DNA of 16,468 bases from JAAYZQ01 sp034428935 (GCA_034428935.1 DAOUHB010000247.1:1-16468), one strand, 5' to 3'; shown: positions 1 through 8,297, numbered from the stretch's first letter. Numbers and translations: made by a program. Notes: generated by a model from the letters alone, not told the origin.

Positions 1-2
1 GC

Positions 3-269
3 CTGTCGCGGCTGGCGCTGGATCGCTCATCTGGCGATCAATATAAATATCCATCAGGACCCATTGACAGGTGGTGGCAAGATGCCCTGGCTGCCAGTTT
101 TCAGGGGATAGACGTAGTTGTAGCCTTGACCGAGGCACAACAAAAATCCGATGCCTACCTGGCATGCCTGGGCCTTGAAAGCAGTGAGGAGCAAAGCCTA
201 GCCTGTGCCGAAAAGGCCGATTCCGAGTTCAAAACGTTCGAAGAGTTGCTCAAAGAGCGGTCACCATAG
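3..269 (+). CDS. C-terminal end of a solute-binding protein (partial)
   Basis: An open frame enters from the left edge and stops at TAG 267-269, giving 88 residues. The tail aligns by eye with the C-termini of the two double solute-binding proteins downstream. It has a tryptophan-led helix (WWQDAL, against WLGDVL and WFYEAY), then GID..VALTEAQ (against GIDPATALADAQ and GGDAEQALGEAQ), then a terminal segment with two cysteines about a dozen residues apart (LAC...LAC). It is therefore most likely the end of a third family member, probably also a double-domain lipoprotein, though the N-terminal part is outside the window. Its role would be extracellular binding of a small solute, perhaps a sugar or oligosaccharide. 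The family assignment is inferred from the paralogues. Confidence 0.6.
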   Translation: MSRLALDRSSGDQYKYPSGPIDRWWQDALAASFQGIDVVVALTEAQQKSDAYLACLGLESSEEQSLACAEKADSEFKTFEELLKERSP

Positions 270-506
270 CGCGAAGGGTGCATACGCAAATCGAACTATC
301 AGATCGCTGGACGGCGACGGCACGGGAGGTGCTGAGAGCCATTGCAGGGCCAGGATGCGTGGGGAAGGGGAGATATCCTCGTGAAGAGGAGGCAGTGCTC
401 GCATCTCAAAGTGATAGAGATGTCGAATGGATGTCTTCCTGACGGACCACCCGCAAGGACATCACGAAGAGACACATTACATTTCGTGGCCGGGAGAGCT
501 TGGTTC
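270..506. other. Intergenic region before the 507-3098 lipoprotein gene
   Basis: This gap holds no RNA gene or terminator that I can see. The frame of the downstream gene stays open back to ATG 342, but the extra 55 residues are hydrophilic, would bury the lipoprotein signal peptide, and have no good ribosome-binding site, so I treat them as untranslated. The only promoter-like element is GGAAG-N12-CGTG at 363-383, which also occurs before two later genes and is discussed in the findings. Confidence 0.4.
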
Positions 507-3098
507 ATGACGAGAGATTTGATCCGCAGCAAAGCGTTCGCCGTCCTGTCTCTGCTGGCGTGCCTGTTGCTGGCGTGTTCAGAAGAGCCGACGCCGGCCC
601 TGCCACGTTCCGGGAGCACCCAGGCAGAGCCACAGATCATCACGTTTGCCTGCAGCAGTTATCCACACAGCAGGTATGCCGAGCTCGCCGACCGTTTTCA
701 CGAACAGAATCCCGATATCGTCGTCCAGGTCATCTCGGCCGATCCAAGCGGCGGAATTGCGCCAGAAACTCACCTCGCTAACATGGCGGCCGTCGCCGAC
801 ACGTTTCTTGCCCCTATCCCTGCCCAACACGACCTGCGCCAACAGCAGGATGCGCTGTTGGCGCTCACCCCACTGCTTGAGGGAGACCGGTCATTTTCCC
901 TCGACGACTATTACCCAGCACTGCTCAAAGCTATGCTCCTTGACGACACGCTCTGGGGCGTGCCTGTCAGCGTCGATACTGCTGTCCTCTACTATGACCG
1001 CGACGCGTTTGACGCGGCTGACATCCCCTATCCGCAGCCCGGTTGGACGTGGGACGAGTTTCTGTTGGCCGCCCAACAGTTCGTTGTCATCGGTGAAGAG
1101 GACGTGGCACGCTATGGTGTCGTGGACCTGCTCGGTGCGCCTTTCCTCGCCTCCCTGGCGCAACAATCATCCGGCACACTGTGGATGGAACAAGTCGAAC
1201 GTGTCCCGGCGCTACAGGCGCCCGGCATCGCACCGGCCCTTGCCTGGTACGTTGACCTGATCGCCATCCACCAGATCATGCCGAATCCTCTCGGCGACGC
1301 CGACGAGCCCCGTGGCTGGGTGCGTGACGGGCGGGCCGCGATGTGGATCGACAGACTCGCCGGCTATGACGAGTGGAGCAGCCTGTCGAACCGACGCATC
1401 GGCATCGCCCCGTTCCCCGAACAGGGACCGGCAGCTCACCCCTTCTGGCCTCGCGGCTACTTTGTCAGTGCAGGCACTACACATCCTGAGGCGGCCTGGC
1501 GCTGGATCGCATTCCTCGCGCAGCAGCCCGTCGAGCAGTACTACTTTGCCCCGGCCCGGCGCTCGCTCGCCGTGACCTCGTCGCTCTGGCAGGGGCTAGA
1601 TCGGGAGAGCCAGGCAGCGCTCGAATACGTATTGTCCCACGGCATGGTCGCTGACGACGCAGCGGTGCACGGGCTGGAAGTAGCCCTTTTTGCGGTTCTG
1701 AACGACGGCCAGCCCGTTGAGCAGGCACTTGCCCTCGGCCAGCAGGACGCGGTGGCGGTACTCGCGAGCTCGGCGATGCCTGTGGAGCCAGTTGCGGCGG
1801 TGCCCACGCCGGAACCGATTCCCGGCCCCTCTGGCGTCCAGATCACCTTCTTCCCCACGGGTGACTGGCAGCGCGCCGCCTACGAGATGTTGATTCCCGA
1901 GTTCGAAACGGCTCACCCGGACATTGTCGTGTCGCTCGGATCGCCGCCACGCCTCGGCAAGGGCTCGCTGGACGACTATATCCAGGGGTTTCAGCGCGCC
2001 GACTGCTTTGCTTACCACCTCAGCCCGTGGTGGCTCGCCCAATTCCGGGAGCGCGATGCCATCCTCGATCTCACCCCTCTCGTCGAAGCCGACGCGAGTT
2101 TCGACCTGGACGATTTCCCGCCATCTATCGTCGCACACGCCACGCGCGAAGGGCGGCTGTGGGCACTGCCCTTCGGTAGCAGCCCGCTGATGTGGTTCTA
2201 CCACCGCGAACGCTTTGCCGCCGCCGCACTGGAGCTGCCGACACCCAGCTGGATGGCCGATGATTTCGTCTCGGCCGCGCTCACACTGGCCGAGCAGGGC
2301 GGGGAGGGAGTAGCGGGGCCGGTGTACGGGTTCCAGGCGTTTGAAAGCGACTATGTGCAGGCGGCTGGCTCGTTCCTGAGGCGTTGGTACGACACGCCGT
2401 GGATCGACTTCTCCACTGGCACCGCTCGCCCTACCCTCGACAGCCCGGAGATGGTGCGTGCCATCTCCCAGTTTGGCACACTGATCGAGGAGCAGGCATT
2501 ATACCCGCTGCCTGTCGACTTGCATGGAACCACGATCGCGGAGCTCGGCGGCTACGCGGGGGACATTGATACCGGCCGGGTGGGGATGTGGGTGACGTAC
2601 TGGTTCATGCACGACATGGCGCCAACGCTGACGTTCGACGCTGGCATCGCCCCGTGGCCGCAGCAAGACAACACCTTCTTTGTGAGCGCCTTCTTTGTGT
2701 CGGCCGGTACCTCTTCCCCTGGCGCTTGCTGGCGGTGGATCGAATTTCTCGGTGGCGCACAGCCCGACCTGATGGACGTCCTGCCGGTGCGCTGGTCGGC
2801 GTTGGAAAGCACAGCCCTACAAGCGAGGATGGGCGAAGATGCGCTGAATGCCTATCGTACGATTCTGGAGTCAGAGCCGACGATTGCGGCCGAGTCTTTG
2901 CCTACCTGGGTATTTAACACGCCAGGCTATTGGCTGGGCGACGTCCTATCGCAAGTCGTCGCCGGGATCGATCCGGCGACGGCCCTGGCTGATGCCCAAC
3001 CACGCGCCGAAGCCTGGGTGGCCTGCGTGGAGAATGCCGGTGAGAGCCAGGAGCAGGTAGAGACGTGCTACCGCGACGCCGGCCTGCTCGACGAGTGA
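507..3098 (+). CDS. Double-domain extracellular solute-binding lipoprotein
   Basis: 863 residues. ATG 507 is chosen because GGGAGAG (492-498) lies 8 nt upstream and because translation then opens with a classic lipoprotein signal: Arg/Lys N-region, hydrophobic core, lipobox LLAC with lipidated Cys24. Two family-1 solute-binding domains (MalE/UgpB type) follow, about residues 42-417 and 444-835, joined by a Pro/Val/Ala linker (about 421-443). Both open with the pattern ITF...Y..L...F....PDIVV and carry later landmarks such as W-x-DEF or DDF, GRAAMW or GRVGMW, and SAGT...P.A.WRWI.FL. That points to an internal duplication of a unit normally about 400 residues long. Cys500 and Cys741 occur only in domain 2, and Cys840/Cys854 sit in the tail. 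It would be anchored outside the membrane to capture a solute. No MalF/MalG permeases are nearby, so it may feed a distant transporter or act in sensing with the paralogous anti-sigma factor. Confidence 0.85.
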   Translation: MTRDLIRSKAFAVLSLLACLLLACSEEPTPALPRSGSTQAEPQIITFACSSYPHSRYAELADRFHEQNPDIVVQVISADPSGGIAPETHLANMAAVADTFLAPIPAQHDLRQQQDALLALTPLLEGDRSFSLDDYYPALLKAMLLDDTLWGVPVSVDTAVLYYDRDAFDAADIPYPQPGWTWDEFLLAAQQFVVIGEEDVARYGVVDLLGAPFLASLAQQSSGTLWMEQVERVPALQAPGIAPALAWYVDLIAIHQIMPNPLGDADEPRGWVRDGRAAMWIDRLAGYDEWSSLSNRRIGIAPFPEQGPAAHPFWPRGYFVSAGTTHPEAAWRWIAFLAQQPVEQYYFAPARRSLAVTSSLWQGLDRESQAALEYVLSHGMVADDAAVHGLEVALFAVLNDGQPVEQALALGQQDAVAVLASSAMPVEPVAAVPTPEPIPGPSGVQITFFPTGDWQRAAYEMLIPEFETAHPDIVVSLGSPPRLGKGSLDDYIQGFQRADCFAYHLSPWWLAQFRERDAILDLTPLVEADASFDLDDFPPSIVAHATREGRLWALPFGSSPLMWFYHRERFAAAALELPTPSWMADDFVSAALTLAEQGGEGVAGPVYGFQAFESDYVQAAGSFLRRWYDTPWIDFSTGTARPTLDSPEMVRAISQFGTLIEEQALYPLPVDLHGTTIAELGGYAGDIDTGRVGMWVTYWFMHDMAPTLTFDAGIAPWPQQDNTFFVSAFFVSAGTSSPGACWRWIEFLGGAQPDLMDVLPVRWSALESTALQARMGEDALNAYRTILESEPTIAAESLPTWVFNTPGYWLGDVLSQVVAGIDPATALADAQPRAEAWVACVENAGESQEQVETCYRDAGLLDE

Positions 3099-3144
3099 CA
3101 GCCTGGCGATATCAACTGCCTCGGGTGGGAGGAGAGTGATAAAA

Positions 3145-3174
3145 GGAAGCCTACGATCGTGCGTCTAATATAGT
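3145..3174 (+). promoter_or_regulatory. Possible promoter of the sigma/anti-sigma operon
   Basis: The 97-nt gap before the sigma gene contains two candidate promoter readings. One is an ECF-like pair, GGAAG (3145-3149) and CGTC (3162-3165), separated by 12 nt, which is shorter than the roughly 16 nt usual for ECF promoters. The other is a sigma-70 -10 box, TAATAT (3166-3171) or TATAGT (3169-3174), with no good -35. If the ECF reading is right the operon could be autoregulated. Neither is strong, and no terminator separates this gap from the preceding gene. Confidence 0.25.
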
Positions 3175-3195
3175 AGACACTTCCTGGGAGTGATC

Positions 3196-3783
3196 ATGTC
3201 CGAGCTGGACGAGCTGGTGCGGCGCTGCCAGGCGGGGGAGCTGGCCGCCTTCACGGCGCTCTTTCGCCGCTACGAGGCGCGGGCCTACCGCCTGGCGCTG
3301 ACCATCGTGCGCGACGAGCGCGACGCCGAGGACGCCGTGCAGGATGCCTTTCTGCGCGCGTTCGAGCGCATCAAGCGCTTCCGAGGCGATGCGTCGTTCG
3401 ACACCTGGTTCACGACCGTCGTCGTCAACGTCTGCCGCGACCGCCGGCGCCGCCGGCGCGTGCGCCAGGCGCTGCCGATCGAATGGCTGCACGGCAGGCT
3501 GCGCAGCGGCGACGACGTGGTCGAGACGGTGAGCCGGCGCCTGGACCGCCAGGCGATGTCGGCCCTCGTCGACCGCCTCGACGACGCACACCGGCTGCCC
3601 GTCCTGCTGCACTACTACGAGGGGCTGCCGTGCGCCGACGTAGCGCGCATCCTCGGCATGCGCCTGACCACCGTCTATACCCGGCTCAACACGGCCCGCA
3701 TCCGTCTGCGCGAGATGCGCCAGGAAGAAATCGGCGAGATGAGAGGGAATCGATGTTCGAGCGCAAAGGTCGACGAGAAGTGA
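3196..3783 (+). CDS. ECF (extracytoplasmic function) RNA polymerase sigma factor
   Basis: 195 residues, the usual size for the family. ATG 3196 is preferred over the in-frame GTG 3190 because GGGAG (3186-3190) is a good ribosome-binding site 5 nt before the ATG and overlaps the GTG. Region 2 covers about residues 17-88: the ALFRRYEARAYRLALTIV helix, the DAEDAVQDAFLRAFERI core-binding and -10 recognition segment, and F-DTWFTTVVVNVCRDRRRR. Region 4 covers about 120-172, with helix-turn-helix residues near 143-165 (LPCADVARILGM then TTVYTRLNTAR). It would direct RNA polymerase to a dedicated promoter set once released by its anti-sigma factor. The downstream gene starts 31 nt before this one ends, so the two are translationally coupled, and the partner's anti-sigma domain makes the pairing close to certain. 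The target genes cannot be read from the window. Confidence 0.93.
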   Translation: MSELDELVRRCQAGELAAFTALFRRYEARAYRLALTIVRDERDAEDAVQDAFLRAFERIKRFRGDASFDTWFTTVVVNVCRDRRRRRRVRQALPIEWLHGRLRSGDDVVETVSRRLDRQAMSALVDRLDDAHRLPVLLHYYEGLPCADVARILGMRLTTVYTRLNTARIRLREMRQEEIGEMRGNRCSSAKVDEK

Positions 3784-6698
3784 GCTGCCGCCAGATCGAC
3801 GCCTGGCTGATGGCTTATCTGAAGGACGGGTTGGCGCCAGACCGCCGCGCAGCCGTGGACGAGCACCTGGCCGGCTGCGAGGTCTGCCGGCATGCCGTGC
3901 GCGATGCCCGGGCGCTGGAGGCGAGCCTGTGCCTGGAGGCCGCCCGCTACAATCCCACCCTCTCACCCACGGTCTCGGCCCGCATCCAAGAGCGGGTCTA
4001 TCGACGCATGAGGAGGGGGTTGATCATGCAGCGCACATCGCGAGTTGTGGGAGGCGCGGCGGGCGTGGTGGTGGCCCTGGTTCTGGTGGCGGGCGCGCTT
4101 CTGCTGTGGCAGACGCTGCGCCCGGGCGAGCCTGCAGGGCCGATGGGCGACGAGACGCCGGTCCCCGGTGGCCCCGCGCCGGGACAGACGGCGATCACCT
4201 TCGCCGCTCCGGATAGCTCGTTCGACGCCTACCGGGATCTCGCCGCCGAGTTCGAGGGGCTCCATCCGGACCTCCACGTCGAGGTCGTGTCACTGGAGGA
4301 GATCCTCGGTCCGGACCTCAAGGATTCCACCTCGCCGGAGGCTGCCCTGCGTGTTGTGTCCGCCGCCGACACGGCCTGGTGGTACGTCCAGCCGGACGCC
4401 ACTCGCCAGGGTTTGGTGCGCGACCTGGGGCCGCTCCTCGACGCCGACCCCGCCTTCGACGCTGCCGACTTTTATCCCGGTGTGCTCGACGCCTATCGCT
4501 GGGATGGGGGCCTGTGGGCAGTGCCGGGCCGTGCCATGGTGACGCTCGTGTACTATGACAAAGCCGCGTTCGACGAGGCCGGCGTGCCCTATCCACAGGC
4601 CGGCTGGACGTGGGACGAGTTCGTGGCGACGGCCAGGGCAGTGGCGAAATGGGACGGCGACGAGGTCACGCGCTACGGGTACGTCGACTTGATGGACGGA
4701 ATCTTGCAGTCGTACCTGGCGGACCAGGGCATCCTCGGCGTGCCTTCTACCGGCCCGTCCGCGCCGCGCTTCGACAGCTCGGGCGTCGTCGCCGCTGTGC
4801 GCCGCTATGCCGACATGATGCGCACGCCAGGCGTCACGCCCGAGCTTCCTGCCGGCCGGGCGGGGCTGACGCAGGCGTACGCCATGGTCTCAGACGGACG
4901 GGCCGCGATGTGGACCGACTTTGCCTCTGACCATCCCTCTCACCCGTCAGGGACCTCGATCTATGCCTCCCGCGACATCGGCGTCGTCCCCTTCCCGTCT
5001 GACAGCCAGGGCGACACGAACCCGGTGCAGGAGGCGTTTGGCTACGTGATGAGCGCCGGCACGACGCAGCCCGAGGCAGTGTGGCGATGGCTGAGCTTTC
5101 TCACGCGGCAGGGACCTGTGAGCCAGATGATGGGCATGGCCGCCCGGCGCTCGGCAGCCGAAGGCAGCGGTTTCTGGGACGGGCTCGACGACGACCTGGC
5201 GGCCGCGCTGCGCTATGCGCTGGAGCACCCTTTCGTCACAAACCCGGCAAACGCGAGCCTGACTCGCGCGCTTTCCCAGGCGCTGGCCGCCGTGCTGCAA
5301 GAGGGCCAGGACGTAGAGCAGGCTCTGGCTGAGGCCCAGCAGGCCGCTCTGGCCGCGGAGCCGGAAGCCCCGCCGAAGGCAGGGTTCCATGTGCCACCTG
5401 TGCCCACACCGGCCCAAGGCGAGGACGAGGCAGTGACCATTACCTTCATTTCTAGCTTTCGCGACCCGGCAGCGTATCGCGCTCTGGCCGAGGGTTTTCA
5501 CGAAATCCACCCTGATATCAAAGTTGACGTTCAGTCTTTCACCTTATCCGGCTCTAGTGGCATCGTGGGAATCGAGCAGATGGCAGCCAACGGGGATTGC
5601 TTCCGTTTTGCGGCCGGTTCCATCACCCCAGGGGAGGCGCAGTATCTCCTCAGCCTCGATCCTCTGCTGAACGCCACGCCCAGCTTTCCCCGAGACGACT
5701 ACTATCCTAGCTTCTGGCAGATGTGCGAGCAGGGTGGGCAACTCTGGTGCCTGCCCTATGATGGCCGAGTTGGCGTCGTGCACTATAACAAGGCCCTCTT
5801 CGACGCGGCCGGTGTCCCCTATCCACAGCCAGAGTGGACCCTGGACGACCTGGTAGCCAAAGCGCTGGCTCTGACGCAAGGGGAAGGGGCTGACAAGCAG
5901 TACGGCTTTTCCGGATACACCAACGAGGAGTTGGCACTCGGAGTCGTCCTTCGCCTCCGCGGCGGCGCACTGTGGGACATGGCGGCCTCGCCGCCGCGAC
6001 CGCAATTCGACGCTCCGACTGTGGTGGACGCCGTTCGATGGTATGCCAACCTCGCGAGTGCGGACGGGATCAGGCCCGTAGTGCACCTCAACCTGCCTTG
6101 GGATCAAATGCTGAAAGAGACACAGCCCGCTATCTACCTGGTGGAAGGAGGAAAGGTGGCGATGTGGACGCAATATGCTGACATGGACCCGTACTTACAG
6201 AGAGCTATTCCCTCGATGGGCACGGTTCCGTTCCCGCGGTACAATAGTCACAGCACATTTGCCGCCTTGGTTGACGCTCACTACATTTCGGCTCAAACCG
6301 AGCACCCCCAAGCCTGCTGGGATTGGCTGACGTTCCTCGGGGAGCAGGTAACCGCGGTCGCGGGTGCCCCGGTCCGCCGCTCATTGACCGACTCGGCCGA
6401 TTTCCGGCAGCACGTGGGTGCCGACGTCGCAGATGCCTATCTGGCCGCCCTTCAGGCATCGGACCCAGCACTCGTGCTAGGCGCTCAACCATCCTGGATG
6501 GGAAGCGCCAACCGCTGGTTCTACGAGGCCTACGACGCCGTGCTCGACGGCGGCGACGCCGAGCAGGCCCTGGGCGAGGCACAGCGCAAGGCCAAGGCGT
6601 TCGTGACGTGCGTCGAGACCCGCCACAATCTCGAAGGCCGCGAGCTGACCGAGGCGTGTGCGCTGCAGATCGACCCGGAATATCCGGCCGTGCCGTAG
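3753..6698 (+). CDS. Transmembrane anti-sigma factor fused to two solute-binding domains
   Basis: 981 residues from ATG 3753, with GAGAGGG (3741-3747) 5 nt upstream. The first 45 residues form a zinc-binding anti-sigma domain (zf-HC2/ZAS type): Cys12, then His38-x3-Cys42-x2-Cys45. A basic stretch (RRMRRG...QRTSR, about 84-97) precedes one hydrophobic helix (about 98-119), giving an N-in, C-out topology. Outside lie two family-1 solute-binding domains, about 146-535 and 560-955, joined by a Pro/Ala linker. They match the 507-3098 lipoprotein in motif order (PYPQ.GWTWDEF, DGRAAMW, SAGTT.PEA.WRWL.FL, then RRS). Domain 2 has Cys616/Cys855 and the tail has Cys953/Cys969. Known ZAS proteins sequester ECF sigma factors. 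I infer that solute binding outside changes the hold on the sigma factor. The SBP sensor is unusual: most ZAS proteins are far shorter. A second, internal start is possible at 4026. Confidence 0.88.
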   Translation: MFERKGRREVSCRQIDAWLMAYLKDGLAPDRRAAVDEHLAGCEVCRHAVRDARALEASLCLEAARYNPTLSPTVSARIQERVYRRMRRGLIMQRTSRVVGGAAGVVVALVLVAGALLLWQTLRPGEPAGPMGDETPVPGGPAPGQTAITFAAPDSSFDAYRDLAAEFEGLHPDLHVEVVSLEEILGPDLKDSTSPEAALRVVSAADTAWWYVQPDATRQGLVRDLGPLLDADPAFDAADFYPGVLDAYRWDGGLWAVPGRAMVTLVYYDKAAFDEAGVPYPQAGWTWDEFVATARAVAKWDGDEVTRYGYVDLMDGILQSYLADQGILGVPSTGPSAPRFDSSGVVAAVRRYADMMRTPGVTPELPAGRAGLTQAYAMVSDGRAAMWTDFASDHPSHPSGTSIYASRDIGVVPFPSDSQGDTNPVQEAFGYVMSAGTTQPEAVWRWLSFLTRQGPVSQMMGMAARRSAAEGSGFWDGLDDDLAAALRYALEHPFVTNPANASLTRALSQALAAVLQEGQDVEQALAEAQQAALAAEPEAPPKAGFHVPPVPTPAQGEDEAVTITFISSFRDPAAYRALAEGFHEIHPDIKVDVQSFTLSGSSGIVGIEQMAANGDCFRFAAGSITPGEAQYLLSLDPLLNATPSFPRDDYYPSFWQMCEQGGQLWCLPYDGRVGVVHYNKALFDAAGVPYPQPEWTLDDLVAKALALTQGEGADKQYGFSGYTNEELALGVVLRLRGGALWDMAASPPRPQFDAPTVVDAVRWYANLASADGIRPVVHLNLPWDQMLKETQPAIYLVEGGKVAMWTQYADMDPYLQRAIPSMGTVPFPRYNSHSTFAALVDAHYISAQTEHPQACWDWLTFLGEQVTAVAGAPVRRSLTDSADFRQHVGADVADAYLAALQASDPALVLGAQPSWMGSANRWFYEAYDAVLDGGDAEQALGEAQRKAKAFVTCVETRHNLEGRELTEACALQIDPEYPAVP
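4011..4028 (+). promoter_or_regulatory. Strong internal ribosome-binding site and ATG inside the anti-sigma gene
   Basis: AGGAGGGGG (4011-4019) is followed by a 6-nt spacer and an in-frame ATG at 4026. It is a better Shine-Dalgarno match than the gene's own at 3741. Initiation here would give an 890-residue protein opening with a basic segment and the membrane helix, that is, the membrane-anchored double solute-binding part without the zinc-binding anti-sigma domain. The Arg-rich codons AGG AGG GGG may also occur simply because the protein needs a basic stretch before its membrane helix, so use of the site is unproven. Confidence 0.45.
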
Positions 6699-6762
6699 AG
6701 GATGACGTGGTCGTTGTGGGGAAGGCGGCTCTTCAACGGTAGATGCATGGAAGGCGGGAACA

Positions 6763-8286
6763 ATGACCGAGAGAACGTCACACGAAGAGAGGACACCGGT
6801 GGAGCAAGGTGCGAAGTCGAGCCGAACTGCTGCCGGGCAAAGTCGGCGGTGGCGTTCCTTGCGCGTACCCTTTCTGATCGAGTCACTCCTCCTCGCCGCC
6901 AAAAAGCTCAGGACCGGATGGTGCCTGCCTGCCGTCTTGTTCCTCACACTCTCCCTTCTGGCCGGCTGTACCCCCGGCGTGCCTTCAAACTGGCTCGGCG
7001 GCGAGGCCACGCCAGCGCCTACGCCCACACCGCTGCCCACCGCCATCGTCCCCGAAAAGCCCACCTACGTTGTCGCGCGCGGCGAGGTCGTCGACAGCAT
7101 GACCTTCACCGGGCGCGTGTCGCCCGTCGACGAGGCCGAGCTGTACTTTCGTACCAACGGCCGGGTGCTCAAGGTGTACGTCGCGCGCGGGGACGTCGTG
7201 GCGGCGGGCGACGTGCTCGCCGAGCTCGACGTCGAGGCGCTCCACCGCCAGCTTGCCCAGGCAGAGCTGGCCGTCGAGGCGGCACAGACCGATCTGGAGA
7301 GCGCCGAGGCGCAGCGCGCCTACGAGCTGGCCCGCGCCCGGCTAAATCTGCAGTTAGAGCGGATTGCGCTCGACAAGCTGCAGGCGTACGACCCCGCCGC
7401 CGACCTCGCCGTCGCCGAAGTGGAGATGGAGCAGGCGCGCATCGACCTTCAGGCAGCCCAGGCGCAATACGACCGCGTCAAGGACGTCGCCGACATTGCC
7501 ATGCGTCCCGAGGCGCAGGCGCTTCAGAACGCGACCTTGGCCCACACCCGGACCCAGGTTGCCTATGACCGGGCCGTGGCACAGGTCGCTCAGCACGCGT
7601 TTGACGTGCAGACGCAGACCAAGCGCGTGGAGCTGGCACGCCTCGACGTCGAGCGCCTGGAAGGCGGCGCCGACCCGCGCCTGCAGCAGGCCGTGGCGAA
7701 AGCCGAGCTCGACCTGGCCGACCTGCAAGCCCAGGTCACCGACACGCTCATCCTCGCGCCCTTCCCCGGCGAGGTGACCGCCGTCAGCACCGCCGCCGGG
7801 CAGGCCGTCGAAGGGTTCCGCCCCGTCATCGTCGTCGCCGACCCCGACGAGCTGGAGGTGACCGCTGAGCTGGGTGCAGAAGAGATGCGCCGGCTTAGTG
7901 AGGGCCAGACAGCGGCTGTGGTGCTCGTCGAGTATCCGGGCCAGGAGCTGCCCGGCACCATCCTGTCGCTGCCCTACCCCTACGGCTCGGGCGGCAGCGC
8001 CACTGGCCTCGAAGAGGAAGACCGCGCTACCCACTTGCAAGTCGAGTTCGGTGCGTTGGCGGTCGAGCCCGGTGACCTGGTGCGCGTCACCGTCGTCCTC
8101 GAGCGCAAAACCGACGTCCTGTGGCTGCCGCCTGCCGCGGTCCGCACCTTTGAGGGGCGCAAGTTCGTCGTCGTCCAGGAAGGCGCCGGACAGCGGAGCG
8201 TCGATGTCACGCTGGGCATCGAGAGTGACGACCGGGTGGAGATCGTGGATGGATTGGAGGAAGGAGACGTGGTTGTTGGGCCGTGA
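6763..8286 (+). CDS. HlyD/MacA-family adaptor lipoprotein of an ABC exporter
   Basis: 507 residues from ATG 6763, preceded by GGAAGGCGGG (6749-6758). A hydrophobic run ends in lipobox LAGC with Cys69, so the protein is probably a lipid-anchored extracytoplasmic adaptor. The N-region before it is about 50 residues, unusually long, and includes a second apolar patch (FLIESLLLAAKKL). After a Thr/Pro-rich stretch come the half lipoyl motif (about 101-155, G.V..V.V..GD.V..GDVLAELD), a long Ala/Gln/Glu-rich coiled-coil hairpin (about 157-325), the second half lipoyl motif (about 327-350, LILAPFPGEVTAV), a beta-barrel region and a membrane-proximal domain ending in DGLEEGDVVVG. It would link the FtsX-type permease encoded next to its substrate path. 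No TolC-like channel is present, as in monoderm adaptors of the YknX kind. The substrate is unknown. Confidence 0.87.
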   Translation: MTERTSHEERTPVEQGAKSSRTAAGQSRRWRSLRVPFLIESLLLAAKKLRTGWCLPAVLFLTLSLLAGCTPGVPSNWLGGEATPAPTPTPLPTAIVPEKPTYVVARGEVVDSMTFTGRVSPVDEAELYFRTNGRVLKVYVARGDVVAAGDVLAELDVEALHRQLAQAELAVEAAQTDLESAEAQRAYELARARLNLQLERIALDKLQAYDPAADLAVAEVEMEQARIDLQAAQAQYDRVKDVADIAMRPEAQALQNATLAHTRTQVAYDRAVAQVAQHAFDVQTQTKRVELARLDVERLEGGADPRLQQAVAKAELDLADLQAQVTDTLILAPFPGEVTAVSTAAGQAVEGFRPVIVVADPDELEVTAELGAEEMRRLSEGQTAAVVLVEYPGQELPGTILSLPYPYGSGGSATGLEEEDRATHLQVEFGALAVEPGDLVRVTVVLERKTDVLWLPPAAVRTFEGRKFVVVQEGAGQRSVDVTLGIESDDRVEIVDGLEEGDVVVGP

Positions 8287-8297
8287 GCCGGGAATCA

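Noticed and set aside
1..36. Frame-1 peptide ACRGWRWIAHL resembling the family's ACWRWIEFL motif, suggesting a frameshifted copy
   Set aside because: Frame 3 over the same bases already aligns with the paralogues at the distance from the C-terminus expected of it, while the frame-1 reading would need a deletion plus a frameshift. It is probably chance.
342..506. N-terminal extension of the lipoprotein to ATG 342
   Set aside because: It would place 55 hydrophilic residues before the signal peptide. ATG 507 has its own ribosome-binding site.
3483..3752. Upstream extension of the anti-sigma frame to an ATG at 3483
   Set aside because: It would lie wholly inside the sigma factor gene and encode an Arg/Pro-rich shadow. 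ATG 3753 has a good ribosome-binding site and begins a normal ZAS domain.
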